Source: SZUA-370 sp034003955
GTDB lineage: Bacteria > Spirochaetota > Spirochaetia > Treponematales > UBA12059
Length of the DNA stretch: 15,942 nt
Assembly: GCA_034003955.1 (NCBI GenBank)
Contig: JAVEXO010000056.1
Span: 1 to 15,942 of the forward strand
Reading direction: 5' to 3'
In this document: positions 1 to 7,378 of the stretch, one piece after another
How the letters are laid out: each line of letters opens with the position of its first letter
Position numbering within the stretch: the stretch's first letter is position 1
Program-made: the position numbers and the translations under genes
The notes under the pieces: model-generated
What the model saw: only the letters and a program-made list of their open reading frames with translations
Databases searched by the model: none
What the model was told of the DNA's origin: nothing

Positions 1-889
1 TAGAATAACGCGATATAGCCTTATAGTCGACCTCGCGATGGAACGACAGTGTTTGTGCACTCAAGAATGCCTGGCCGCTTTCTAGAATCGACTTTATATC
101 CCGTTCAGTAAATGAAAGCCACTCTGGATGGAGGTATCCGGATTTTCTCCACATTGACAAGCGGTTCAGGATTGAACCAAGGGTCAAAGCGTCTCCCTTC
201 GTATCTACGGCGATGACAAGGTCTTCGAGGCCGGCCAGACTGGTTCCTGCGGCCAGAGCATCATTGACCGTTTGATACGCATCAAACCCACCTTCGGCTA
301 GGCTTAGCGCCGAAAGCAACAGCAGGAGATTTTCGTCGTCGCCTCCCGCTATGATTAAAGCGTAGCTTGTCCTATCCCGGGCATCTGTTGTCTTACGGGT
401 GTGGTCAGTCCAGGTGCTCATTGCCTGTTCCATATCGCCAAGGTTAGAGATTCCCGACAGGCCCAGTGAAGCAAGCCTATCCGTGTCCCAGGCTAGTTCG
501 TAATGATCCAGGAAAATAGGCATGGAGAGATACGTATTCCCGGACGCGACCGATCGCCTGAGGCTAGGAACAGTGCTATTGAGAAGACTGTCTGGTAAAG
601 GCATAGCATCGATACCGGCAGTTGCCCGAGCCTGTCCAGCCCTGAATACCAGGATGTCTGTTCTAGAGACTTTGGGCGCTGCCTCGTCGGTCTGATTGAG
701 TATTCTGATGTCATCAAAGCCGCCCAATAGACTTGAAACAGCCCGTGTCTCCCGCTTGTCTAAGCCGTACAGCAAAACCCTCGGCTTGTTCATCATACTT
801 AATACCAGAAGTGAAATGACGATCGTGACGATCGCCGCGAGCAAGACCGTCAGAAACAAAAAGCTCGATCGTTTACTGTTTTCAGGCAT
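1..889 (-). CDS. Membrane-anchored solute-binding-protein-like protein, 5' part only
   Basis: An open frame runs from ATG at 889 to the left window edge (296 codons, no stop), so the 3' end is missing. The start is set by an AGAGGTG ribosome site about 7 nt upstream. Residues 1-10 are polar and basic (MPENSKRSSF), followed by one hydrophobic segment at about 10-32, which suggests an uncleaved signal anchor. The rest looks soluble and extracytoplasmic. The order of short motifs recalls family-1 ABC solute-binding proteins: a 'PIFLDHYELAWDTDRLASLGL' type segment, an 'SNLGDMEQAMSTW' segment, then 'LNRLSMWRKSGYLHPEW' and a later 'GQAFLSAQ'. I infer the fold from this pattern only; no ligand can be named. 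It diverges from the M23 peptidase gene and has its own strong promoter. It could instead be a degenerate, non-transport relative of binding proteins. Confidence 0.6.
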   Translation of the reverse strand, partial: MPENSKRSSFLFLTVLLAAIVTIVISLLVLSMMNKPRVLLYGLDKRETRAVSSLLGGFDDIRILNQTDEAAPKVSRTDILVFRAGQARATAGIDAMPLPDSLLNSTVPSLRRSVASGNTYLSMPIFLDHYELAWDTDRLASLGLSGISNLGDMEQAMSTWTDHTRKTTDARDRTSYALIIAGGDDENLLLLLSALSLAEGGFDAYQTVNDALAAGTSLAGLEDLVIAVDTKGDALTLGSILNRLSMWRKSGYLHPEWLSFTERDIKSILESGQAFLSAQTLSFHREVDYKAISRYS

Positions 890-906
890 CCAACACCTCT
901 TTACAG

Positions 907-935
907 ATTATATACCTGTAACCATTGTGTCGCAA
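907..935 (-). promoter_or_regulatory. Sigma70-type promoter of the solute-binding-like gene
   Basis: On the minus strand TTGCGA (930-935) and a perfect TATAAT (907-912) are separated by 17 bp. Transcription would start about 12 nt before the ribosome site and ATG at 889, leaving a very short leader. The match is seen directly; activity is inferred. Confidence 0.6.
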
Positions 936-956
936 TGCACACCAGCTCTCCTCTTC

Positions 957-985
957 TTGACCCCCTCCCCTCGCCCCGCTAGACT
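957..985 (+). promoter_or_regulatory. Sigma70-type promoter for the M23 peptidase gene
   Basis: TTGACC (957-962) and TAGACT (980-985) are separated by 17 bp, facing the M23 gene. The spacer is very C-rich. It lies back to back with the divergent promoter at 907-935, so the two could share regulation. The -10 box is a weak 4/6 match. Confidence 0.4.
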
Positions 986-1054
986 GATAGCTCAGCTGGT
1001 GCCGGGCTGGCACAGGACAGGGAGAAGGGGGAGCGTATAGCAAAGCGTGCGTTT

Positions 1055-2059
1055 GTGTTTACTGTTATAATCACCGCCTGCTGGCTCCTCGGATTTGCGG
1101 CCGTTGCCCTGGCTATTGCTCCCGACAAGTCCAGGCCATCGGCCAGTCTCTTGGCTTATGAATCGGCTTCAGAACTTGAGCCTCAGTTAGTCGAGCTTAC
1201 ACGGCCCCACCTCGACGAGGTACAGGCACTACGATTCGCGGCAGCCCTCCTGTCTCCTGCATCCCTTGCCAAGGTTTCGCCTGAGCTGGTCAAGGCTCGG
1301 GCCCTTGACTGGGCACAGGCTGTAGAGAGAACAGGTGCCTCTCCCATAGACGCTCTTGGAGAGATTCTGCCTTCTGCCCCCTGGTTTCAGACACGTCTCG
1401 TAACCAGGCGTGACGAAGCCGATCTTTTTGCCAACGCCAAGACTTCCGGGGAATATGGTAACAGCTATACCGTGATGGCCAAGATGCTGGCCGATACAAA
1501 GGCAAACTCATCTTCCCTTGAACTTGCGCTTGACGAAGTATGGAACCATTGTGAACCAACAAAGAAGCTCGATGCGGGGTTTTCAAGTATTCTTAAACGT
1601 CGTGACTTGTGGATCCCATCAAAGTCGGCACTGTCTGCGTCCCATCAATATGCCCTGGATGTCTTTTTTACTAGTTTAAAGCGTCATGGAGCCGAAGAAA
1701 TAGGGCCTACGATCCATAGTATTTCAAGTGGCCTCGTCGTATCGGCAGCAGAAGACTGGAAGGGTGGAGACAGACCATCGTCGTACAGAGGTGGTGGGCT
1801 TTCACCCAATGCAGGAAACGGGGTCATCATCTATGACCCAAACGCCGCGCGCTACTATGCATATTTTCACCTGGGCCAGGTAACAGCCTCTGTAGGACAG
1901 ATAGTAGAAGCGGGGCAAGCCATAGGCAAAGGCGGCAATACAGGCATAAACGCACGCAAGAAGGGTCACGGAGGACATGTCCACGTGGAAATTCATGACG
2001 TGGATGGCGGGGCGTGGACTTCTTATGCTATTAGAGACCTTCTTTTGTCCACATACTGA
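1055..2059 (+). CDS. M23 (LytM-type) metallopeptidase, periplasmic
   Basis: The C-terminal ~125 residues match the M23/LytM fold that cuts peptidoglycan cross-links. Visible are a 'GLVVSAAED' strand, 'NGVIIYDPN', 'YYAYFHL' (F271-H272, in place of the usual YAHL), 'GQIVEAGQAIGKGG' and the zinc-binding HxH (H308-V309-H310) in 'GGHVHVEIHD'. The upstream H-x3-D zinc motif appears as H211-x3-E215. Residues 1-22 are a hydrophobic export signal or anchor; residues 30-190 are an alpha-helical region of unknown role. The start is uncertain: GTG at 1055 has no ribosome site, while a purine-rich GGAGAAGGGG (1021-1030) sits 22 nt upstream, and the in-frame codons before GTG would add the basic residues a signal peptide normally has. 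The gene follows a divergent promoter and precedes an outer-membrane protein gene. The family call is solid; the peptidase could be inactive if E215 cannot bind zinc. Confidence 0.85.
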   Translation: MFTVIITACWLLGFAAVALAIAPDKSRPSASLLAYESASELEPQLVELTRPHLDEVQALRFAAALLSPASLAKVSPELVKARALDWAQAVERTGASPIDALGEILPSAPWFQTRLVTRRDEADLFANAKTSGEYGNSYTVMAKMLADTKANSSSLELALDEVWNHCEPTKKLDAGFSSILKRRDLWIPSKSALSASHQYALDVFFTSLKRHGAEEIGPTIHSISSGLVVSAAEDWKGGDRPSSYRGGGLSPNAGNGVIIYDPNAARYYAYFHLGQVTASVGQIVEAGQAIGKGGNTGINARKKGHGGHVHVEIHDVDGGAWTSYAIRDLLLSTY

Positions 2060-2084
2060 ACACATGGTTTTATGATAGCGTTTG

Positions 2085-2093
2085 TGCTATATT
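2085..2093 (+). promoter_or_regulatory. Extended -10 promoter of the barrel-protein gene
   Basis: TGC directly before TATATT (2088-2093) forms an extended -10 element; no convincing -35 box is seen. It would give a leader of about 50 nt ending in the AGGAGG site at 2140-2145. Confidence 0.35.
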
Positions 2094-2149
2094 GTTACTA
2101 CGTACCCATAGGGAATCGTTCCTTGAGGGCAACTACTATAGGAGGACAG

Positions 2150-3160
2150 ATGAAACGAACCATATTGATTACCATGATGGCCTTGGTCGTAGCAGGAGCC
2201 TGGGCTCAGGATCTAGCCACCTTCCAAAAGGGATTCACTACATTCTCGACAGACATGGCCAGCACACTGTCATATAACGCTACAATCGGCAACAACTGGT
2301 CTGACGCGTATTTAGGAAAGTTCCCGCACTTCGGCATCGGCTTAGCCGCAGGCGCAACTACGGTGCCCGCCGCCAACCTCGAGGCTCTATTCAGCGCGAT
2401 GGAGGTGGCGGTCCCAGATTCCCTCAAGCAATTCGGTTTGCCTATTCCTGCAGCCGCCTTGAGCGTAAAACTCGGCGGAATCCTCCTGCCTTTCGATGTA
2501 GGCGTCAAGGCTATGCTGCTGCCAGCGAGTGTCGCCTCGATGATGTCAGCTTCCGGAATAACGGCCGACTACAAGCTGATCGGTGGCAATGTGCGTTACG
2601 GCCTTGTCAAGGAAGGCCTCCTGCTCCCCGATGTCTCCATTGGTGCCGGATACAACAGGCTTAGCGGCTCAGTATCGATGCCACTCGATATCACAAGCCA
2701 GGTTTATACCTTCGATCCGGGTACGGGCCCACAGTCACTTACGGTAACCGACCCAGACCTGAGCGTTGCATGGACGACCGACAGCTTCGACTTCACCCTC
2801 CAGGTTTCCAAAAAAATTCTCATCATTCGACCCTATCTTGGGACTGGACTGTCGGTAGGCAAGTCGACGGTCAAGGGCGGCATGGCGGCGAAGATGGTCT
2901 ATGATGATGGAACAGGTCCAGTAGTGCTTGACAGCACCGGTATTGATCAGCTAAAGACGGATCTAGCTGCTGCCAGCATAGTTATTCCCGACATCAGTGC
3001 CGACGGCTTCATGTTCAGCGCCGATAACAAGAACCCCGTGTTCCGTCTCTACGGCGGCATCTCACTTGACCTGCTTTTCCTTAGCCTCGACCTGCAGGGA
3101 ACCTACGTGCCGGCGACCAAGAGCCTAGGCGCTTCTGCTATGATTCGAGTAGGTTTTTAG
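2150..3160 (+). CDS. Predicted outer-membrane beta-barrel protein
   Basis: 336 residues starting at ATG 2150, chosen because a perfect AGGAGG (2140-2145) precedes it and because it begins a classic signal peptide (MKRTILITMMALVVAGAWA, cleavage after A17-W18-A19). An upstream in-frame ATG at 2072 would add 26 residues that spoil this signal. The mature part alternates short amphipathic strands with Gly/Ser/Asp-rich turns (for example 'IIRPYLGTGLSVGKS', 'VFRLYGGISLDLLFLSLDLQG') and ends in '...SAMIRVGF'; the C-terminal Phe is the usual BAM insertion signal. There are no cytoplasmic enzyme motifs. I cannot name a specific porin or adhesin family; similar secreted barrel-like proteins of unknown role occur in spirochaetes. 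It is monocistronic or follows the M23 gene, and is closed by a terminator at 3187-3216. Confidence 0.75.
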   Translation: MKRTILITMMALVVAGAWAQDLATFQKGFTTFSTDMASTLSYNATIGNNWSDAYLGKFPHFGIGLAAGATTVPAANLEALFSAMEVAVPDSLKQFGLPIPAAALSVKLGGILLPFDVGVKAMLLPASVASMMSASGITADYKLIGGNVRYGLVKEGLLLPDVSIGAGYNRLSGSVSMPLDITSQVYTFDPGTGPQSLTVTDPDLSVAWTTDSFDFTLQVSKKILIIRPYLGTGLSVGKSTVKGGMAAKMVYDDGTGPVVLDSTGIDQLKTDLAAASIVIPDISADGFMFSADNKNPVFRLYGGISLDLLFLSLDLQGTYVPATKSLGASAMIRVGF

Positions 3161-3186
3161 ACAGACCTTATACATACGTTAATTTA

Positions 3187-3216
3187 GTCCCGCCGGCATG
3201 CCCGGCGGGCTTTTTT
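3187..3216 (+). terminator. Rho-independent terminator after the barrel-protein gene
   Basis: An 8-bp G+C stem CCCGCCGG / CCGGCGGG (3189-3196 with 3202-3209) with a 5-nt loop, followed by C and six T residues (3211-3216). It lies 26 nt after the stop codon. Confidence 0.9.
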
Positions 3217-3238
3217 ATGCAAGGCGAAACGGATTCTC

Positions 3239-3267
3239 TTGTCGTCGTAGTCGCCATCGAGTACATT
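3239..3267 (+). promoter_or_regulatory. Candidate promoter of the ZIP-led gene run
   Basis: TTGTCG (3239-3244) and TACATT (3262-3267) are separated by 17 bp, each a 4/6 match to sigma70 boxes. It is the only reasonable pair between the terminator and the ZIP gene. Confidence 0.4.
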
Positions 3268-3278
3268 TCTCAATACCT

Positions 3279-3299
3279 CCTTCGAGAGATACCGAAAGG
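3279..3299 (+). promoter_or_regulatory. Possible hairpin covering the ZIP ribosome site
   Basis: CCTTCG (3279-3284) can pair with CGAAAGG (3293-3299, one bulged A) around an 8-nt loop, hiding the AAAGG ribosome site of the ZIP gene. Short, and could be chance. Confidence 0.2.
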
Positions 3300-3307
3300 A
3301 ATCTATT

Positions 3308-4120
3308 ATGTATACGTGGTTCGCAAACCTCGATCATACCCTGCAAGCCTTGCTGGCTACGCTCTTCACCTGGGGCGTCACCGCCCTTGGCGCCGGCATG
3401 GTGTTCTTCTTCAAGACTATCAACAAGAAGGTTCTGGACGGCATGCTGGGGTTTGCCGGTGGTGTGATGATAGCGGCCAGTTTCTGGTCACTCCTGGCGC
3501 CCAGTATAGAGATGGCCGAGTCCATGGGCTTGCCCGGCTGGCTACCCGCCCTTGTTGGTTTCCTGGCAGGAGGCCTCTTCCTGAAGCTTGCCGACAAGGT
3601 CACACCCCATCTGCACATAGGCATGAAGCCAGAAGATGCGGAAGGACCCAAGACTCAGCTTAAGCGTAGTTCTCTTCTGGTATTAGCCATAACCCTACAC
3701 AATATTCCTGAGGGTCTTGCCGTAGGCGTGGCCTTTGGCGCTCTGGGTGCTGGCCTGGGCTCAGCCTCCCTCGCTGGCGCTCTTGCCTTGGCCCTGGGCA
3801 TAGGGCTTCAGAACTTCCCTGAAGGTGCGGCCGTATCCATCCCTCTCAGGCGTGAAGGCTACTCGAGGGCCAAAAGTTTCTGGTACGGGCAGCTATCAGG
3901 CATCGTCGAACCAATAGCCGGTGTCCTTGGCGCCGTGGCGGTCATAACAATGCAACCCCTACTGCCCTATGCCTTGGCGTTTGCGGCCGGAGCCATGATA
4001 TACGTCGTGGTAGAGGAAGTAATTCCAGAATCCCAAGGGTCCGGTAATTCTGATATATCGACCATGGGGGCCATAGGTGGTTTTGCCCTCATGATGTTCC
4101 TTGATGTGGCCCTGGGTTGA
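3308..4120 (+). CDS. ZIP-family divalent metal transporter
   Basis: A 270-residue inner-membrane protein with about eight hydrophobic segments, of the usual length for GufA/ZupT-type ZIP proteins, which bring Zn2+ (and often Fe2+ or Mn2+) into the cytoplasm. The signature membrane motifs are intact: 'HNIPEGLAVG' (H131, N132, E135) and 'QNFPEGAAVSIPL' (N169, E172), followed by E200-P201 and a 'VEEVIPES' segment (E236-E241). A short histidine motif HLH at 101-103 lies in the variable cytoplasmic loop before a charged stretch. The start at ATG 3308 has AAAGGA at 3295-3300. It leads a plus-strand run of closely spaced genes (45 nt to the next). Metal specificity cannot be read from the sequence. 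Confidence 0.93.
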   Translation: MYTWFANLDHTLQALLATLFTWGVTALGAGMVFFFKTINKKVLDGMLGFAGGVMIAASFWSLLAPSIEMAESMGLPGWLPALVGFLAGGLFLKLADKVTPHLHIGMKPEDAEGPKTQLKRSSLLVLAITLHNIPEGLAVGVAFGALGAGLGSASLAGALALALGIGLQNFPEGAAVSIPLRREGYSRAKSFWYGQLSGIVEPIAGVLGAVAVITMQPLLPYALAFAAGAMIYVVVEEVIPESQGSGNSDISTMGAIGGFALMMFLDVALG

Positions 4121-4165
4121 TACTCGCTTGACAGCTGGGGCGTGGCGGCTTAGTATTGGGCTATT

Positions 4166-4564
4166 GTGAAGAACGAAAAAACCAAAGTTTTGGTAGTATA
4201 TGAGGATGGCCGGGATACGCTCGAGGCCATGGCCAAACGCATGAAGATTAGTCTCGTAGACAAGGCCAGCATCAAGGCGCGATGCGCCTCGGAGGTAGCC
4301 GTTGCCGAGATTCTGGCAGCGGACGCGTATGTCTTTGGTGTGAGCGATGCCGGGGCTACCTCCTGGTCCGAGATGAAGAGACTGCTAGCCGGCATGAATC
4401 TAGCCGGCAGGAAGGCCGCCTTCTTTACAGACAAGGCAGGAGCGGCTGAAGGCCTGAGGACAGCCTTTGTTCCCGCAGAACTTACTGTAAGCCTAAAGGA
4501 CCTAATCGGCGATAAGGCAGACCATGCCGGTGACTGGGTTCAGGCGCTCATCGTCAAAAAATAG
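4166..4564 (+). CDS. Small flavodoxin-like-fold protein, function unknown
   Basis: 132 residues with alternating beta/alpha pattern. The opening 'KTKVLVVYEDGRDTLEAMAKRM' recalls the first strand and phosphate loop of flavodoxins, 'ADAYVFGVSDAGATSWSEMKRLLAGM' recalls the second half, and 'GRKAAFFTDK' the central strand. The Ser/Thr-rich phosphate loop of true flavodoxins is replaced by E-D-G-R-D, so FMN binding is doubtful. The start is GTG at 4166: a TAG stop lies 15 nt upstream in frame and no other usual start codon exists, but no clear ribosome site is visible. It sits 45 nt after the ZIP gene and 51 nt before apt. I do not recognise a named family member. Confidence 0.65.
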   Translation: MKNEKTKVLVVYEDGRDTLEAMAKRMKISLVDKASIKARCASEVAVAEILAADAYVFGVSDAGATSWSEMKRLLAGMNLAGRKAAFFTDKAGAAEGLRTAFVPAELTVSLKDLIGDKADHAGDWVQALIVKK

Positions 4565-4615
4565 CCACAGCACTCAAGACGGCTGTCTTTCAATCAACGA
4601 CAACACGAGGTGATT

Positions 4616-5149
4616 ATGCCCACAGGCTTCAATCTAGACGACGCCATCAGGAAGGTGCCGGATTTTCCCAAGCCCGGAATACTGTACTATGATATTACCA
4701 GCATTCTTTCAAAGCCTGATGCCTTTCGCTATTGTGTAGACTCGATGGTCAAGCTGTACAAGGGTAGCGACATAGATGCCGTGGCGGCCATTGAATCGCG
4801 AGGATTCCTGTTCGCGGCACCACTGGCCGACAGACTGGGGATTCCCTTGATTCTGGTTCGCAAGAAGGGCAAACTCCCTGGCAAGACAATTTCCCGTAGC
4901 TATAGCCTGGAATATGGGCAGGCAGAGATAGAAATTCATGAGGCCGACATACCTAAGGGTGGCAAGGTCTTGCTTATAGACGACCTCATCGCGACGGGTG
5001 GCACCCTGAGGGCCGCCGCCGATATTCTCATAGAAGGTGGAGCCCAGCCAGCCGGAGTATTCGGCGTCATAGGCCTACCGTTTCTTCACTATGAGGAGGC
5101 CTTGCGTGGCCTCGAAGTCCGAACGCTCATCGAGTACTTCGGAGAATAA
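4616..5149 (+). CDS. apt: Adenine phosphoribosyltransferase
   Basis: This enzyme converts adenine and PRPP to AMP and pyrophosphate (purine salvage, cytoplasm). The 177 residues match the family length. Diagnostic segments are 'VPDFPKPGILYYDIT' near 14-28, 'AAIESRGFLFAAPLADRLG' near 57-75, 'VRKKGKLPGKT' near 81-91 and the PRPP-binding 'VLLIDDLIATGGTL' near 118-131, with the paired aspartates and the ATGGT loop intact. I chose ATG 4616 rather than GTG 4610 because GAGGTG (4607-4612) then serves as ribosome site; the GTG start would lie inside it. The stop overlaps the ribosome site of gpmI, which begins 12 nt later, so the two are almost certainly co-transcribed. Confidence 0.96.
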   Translation: MPTGFNLDDAIRKVPDFPKPGILYYDITSILSKPDAFRYCVDSMVKLYKGSDIDAVAAIESRGFLFAAPLADRLGIPLILVRKKGKLPGKTISRSYSLEYGQAEIEIHEADIPKGGKVLLIDDLIATGGTLRAAADILIEGGAQPAGVFGVIGLPFLHYEEALRGLEVRTLIEYFGE

Positions 5150-5161
5150 GGAGAGCCGATC

Positions 5162-6823
5162 ATGTCTATTTCACTCGCCAAGAATAGCGCCTGGAATGCC
5201 AGGCGCGGACCTCTCGTGCTCGTCATCATGGATGGCGTGGGATATGGCAAATTCAAGGAGGGAGACGCCGTAGCGGCTGCCGACATGAGACATTTGCGAG
5301 CGATGGAGATATTTTGTCCGTCTACCAGACTCAAGGCTCATGGTAAGGCCGTGGGGCTACCATCAGACGACGACATGGGCAACAGCGAGGTTGGGCATAA
5401 CGCCATCGGTTGCGGTAGGGTCTTTGCTCAGGGAGCCAAACTCGTATCAACATCAATAGAAACAGGCGCCATGTTCTCTGGCGACACATGGAAACACCTG
5501 ACATCCAGGGTCAAGGCAGGAGATGGTCGAACCCTCCACTTCCTGGGCCTCTTTTCCGATGGCAACGTCCACTCCCATATAGACCACCTCAAGGCGATGA
5601 TTCAGCAGGCCAAGGCAGACGGCGTACGCAGAGTTAGAGTACATGTTCTACTCGACGGCCGTGACGTAGGCGAGCAGAGTGCACTCGAGTACATAGAACC
5701 CTTCGAGGCCTTCTTGGCAGGTTTGTCTGTAGATGGCTTTGACTACCGCATAGGCTCTGGTGGCGGCAGACAGTACATCACCATGGATAGATACGGCGCC
5801 GACTGGTCTATGGTAGAGAGAGGCTGGAAGGCCCACGTCCTGGGCATGGGCGCGCACTTTACCAGTGCCAAGGAAGCCATCCTTTCGTATAGGGCAGAAA
5901 AACCATCGCTCATAGACCAGGACATGCACGAGTTTGTAATCGTCGATGGTGACAAGCCCATTGGCACCGTAGAAGATGGCGACTCATTGATATACTTCAA
6001 CTTCCGCGGCGACCGAGCCCTGGAGATAAGCGCGGCTTTCGAAGACGATGCCTTCGATCACTTTGACCGTGTACGAAGGCCACAGGTAGCCTACGCCGGC
6101 ATGATGGAGTACGACGGGGATCTGCACATCCCAAAATCATACCTCGTCACCCCACCCTCCATAGACCGTACCATGGGCGAGTACCTGGCCGGTTCAGGCG
6201 TACCGATGCTCGCCATATCAGAAACCCAGAAATTTGGCCATGTTACATACTTCTTCAATGGTAACCGCCAGGGCAAATTCGACGAGAAGCTGGAAGACTA
6301 TGTTGAAATAAAGAGTGACCTCGTACCGTTTGAACAGCGGCCCTGGATGAAGACAGCCGAGATCACCGACACGGTGATAGCCGCGATAGAAAGTGGCAGG
6401 TATCGCTTCATTCGCCTCAATTATCCCAACGGAGACATGGTGGGTCATACAGGAGTCTACCAGGCTGTCGTGTGCGGGCTTGAAGGTATGGATCTACAAC
6501 TCGGACGCCTCAAGGAAGCCGTGCAGAAGGCCGGAGGCATCCTTATCCTAACGGCGGATCATGGCAACTCGGACGACATGTACGAGCATGACAAGAAGAG
6601 CGGCGCGGTGACAATAAAACCAGATGGCCAGCCAAGGGCCAAGACAAGCCACTCACTCAACCCTGTGCCATGCGTCATCTACGACCCTGAGTACGCCGGC
6701 GAGTACATGCCGACACTCAGGGAAGGCCTTGGTATCAGCTCCTTGGGTGCAACCTGTATTGAAATGCTAGGCTTTGTGGCTCCAAAGGATTATGACCAAT
6801 CGCTTCTAAAGCCAAAACCGTAA
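5162..6823 (+). CDS. gpmI: 2,3-bisphosphoglycerate-independent phosphoglycerate mutase
   Basis: It interconverts 3- and 2-phosphoglycerate in glycolysis using two metal ions and a phosphoserine intermediate. At 553 residues it is slightly longer than the usual ~510. Seen in order: 'LVIMDGVG' (metal ligand D24), 'DMGNSEVGHNAIG' with catalytic S75, 'DGRDVGEQSALEYIE', 'GSGGGRQYITMDRY', 'FNFRGDRALEIS', 'NYPNGDMVGHTG' and the C-terminal metal site 'LTADHGNSDDM'. The extra length includes a short N-terminal tail (residues 1-16) before the first strand. ATG 5162 is preceded by AAGGAG at 5148-5153, 8 nt away. It lies between apt (12 nt) and the CYTH gene (15 nt) in one transcription unit. Confidence 0.96.
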   Translation: MSISLAKNSAWNARRGPLVLVIMDGVGYGKFKEGDAVAAADMRHLRAMEIFCPSTRLKAHGKAVGLPSDDDMGNSEVGHNAIGCGRVFAQGAKLVSTSIETGAMFSGDTWKHLTSRVKAGDGRTLHFLGLFSDGNVHSHIDHLKAMIQQAKADGVRRVRVHVLLDGRDVGEQSALEYIEPFEAFLAGLSVDGFDYRIGSGGGRQYITMDRYGADWSMVERGWKAHVLGMGAHFTSAKEAILSYRAEKPSLIDQDMHEFVIVDGDKPIGTVEDGDSLIYFNFRGDRALEISAAFEDDAFDHFDRVRRPQVAYAGMMEYDGDLHIPKSYLVTPPSIDRTMGEYLAGSGVPMLAISETQKFGHVTYFFNGNRQGKFDEKLEDYVEIKSDLVPFEQRPWMKTAEITDTVIAAIESGRYRFIRLNYPNGDMVGHTGVYQAVVCGLEGMDLQLGRLKEAVQKAGGILILTADHGNSDDMYEHDKKSGAVTIKPDGQPRAKTSHSLNPVPCVIYDPEYAGEYMPTLREGLGISSLGATCIEMLGFVAPKDYDQSLLKPKP

Positions 6824-6838
6824 GACAGGGAACCCGCC

Positions 6839-7378
6839 ATGATGGAAATCGAGCTCAAGGCCAGACTGAGGAATAAGGCTGCGGTGGAAGAGAAGGTGGC
6901 TTCATTCGCACGCTTCCTGCGTAGCCTGGACAAGTCAGACGAGTACTGGCATGGCCCCGATTGGCGCTACGTGCGTGGAACCAAGGGCTTCAGGCTCCGC
7001 ATGGATGAGCACAAGGCCATCGTTACCTTCAAACAGAAGCGCAACGATGGAGGCATTGAGATAAACAATGAAACAGAGTTCGAAGTCTCAGATGCCAAGG
7101 CCTTTAAGGCTCTGGTTGAGCGCATAGGTTGCGAGCCATTCTACCGCAAGAGAAAGATAGGCAAGGCCTATGAGTTTGAAGGCTGTACCATCGAGATAGT
7201 CGAGGTTGAAGGTATAGGCCCCTTCATAGAGATAGAGCGACTACTCCAGATTGATGACCCCGAAGCCATAGCGATAGCACAAGGGACCCTCAGAACCATA
7301 CTGTCTTTGTCTGGTGTTCCCGCCAGTGATATAGAAGGCAGAAGCTATTCAGAACTCGTTCTTAAGGCTTCCTCCTGA
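6839..7378 (+). CDS. CYTH-domain protein (class IV adenylate cyclase / triphosphatase type)
   Basis: 179 residues, the size of single-domain CYTH proteins such as CyaB, which act on nucleoside or organic triphosphates inside a beta tunnel. The family mark ExExK is at E3-I4-E5-L6-K7. Further tunnel residues follow: 'FRLRMDE' (charged strand), 'IVTFKQKR', 'NETEFEVSD' and 'IEIVEVEGIGPFIEIE' with paired acidic residues. This shows the fold; whether the product is cAMP or the enzyme is a tri(poly)phosphatase cannot be settled here. A second Met directly follows the first; an AGGG at 6827-6830 supports either. The gene lies 15 nt after gpmI and overlaps the convergent acyltransferase gene by 17 bp. 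Confidence 0.85.
   Translation: MMEIELKARLRNKAAVEEKVASFARFLRSLDKSDEYWHGPDWRYVRGTKGFRLRMDEHKAIVTFKQKRNDGGIEINNETEFEVSDAKAFKALVERIGCEPFYRKRKIGKAYEFEGCTIEIVEVEGIGPFIEIERLLQIDDPEAIAIAQGTLRTILSLSGVPASDIEGRSYSELVLKASS

Noticed and set aside
696..1040. 114-codon plus-strand frame
   Set aside because: It is the shadow of the minus-strand solute-binding-like gene, crosses both promoters and has no ribosome site.
3198..3663. Plus-strand frames overlapping the start of the ZIP gene
   Set aside because: They begin inside the terminator or leader and run out of frame through a well-supported transporter gene.
4576..4589. AAGAC-GGCT-GTCTT hairpin before apt
   Set aside because: Only 5 bp, no following T run; too weak for a terminator or attenuator.
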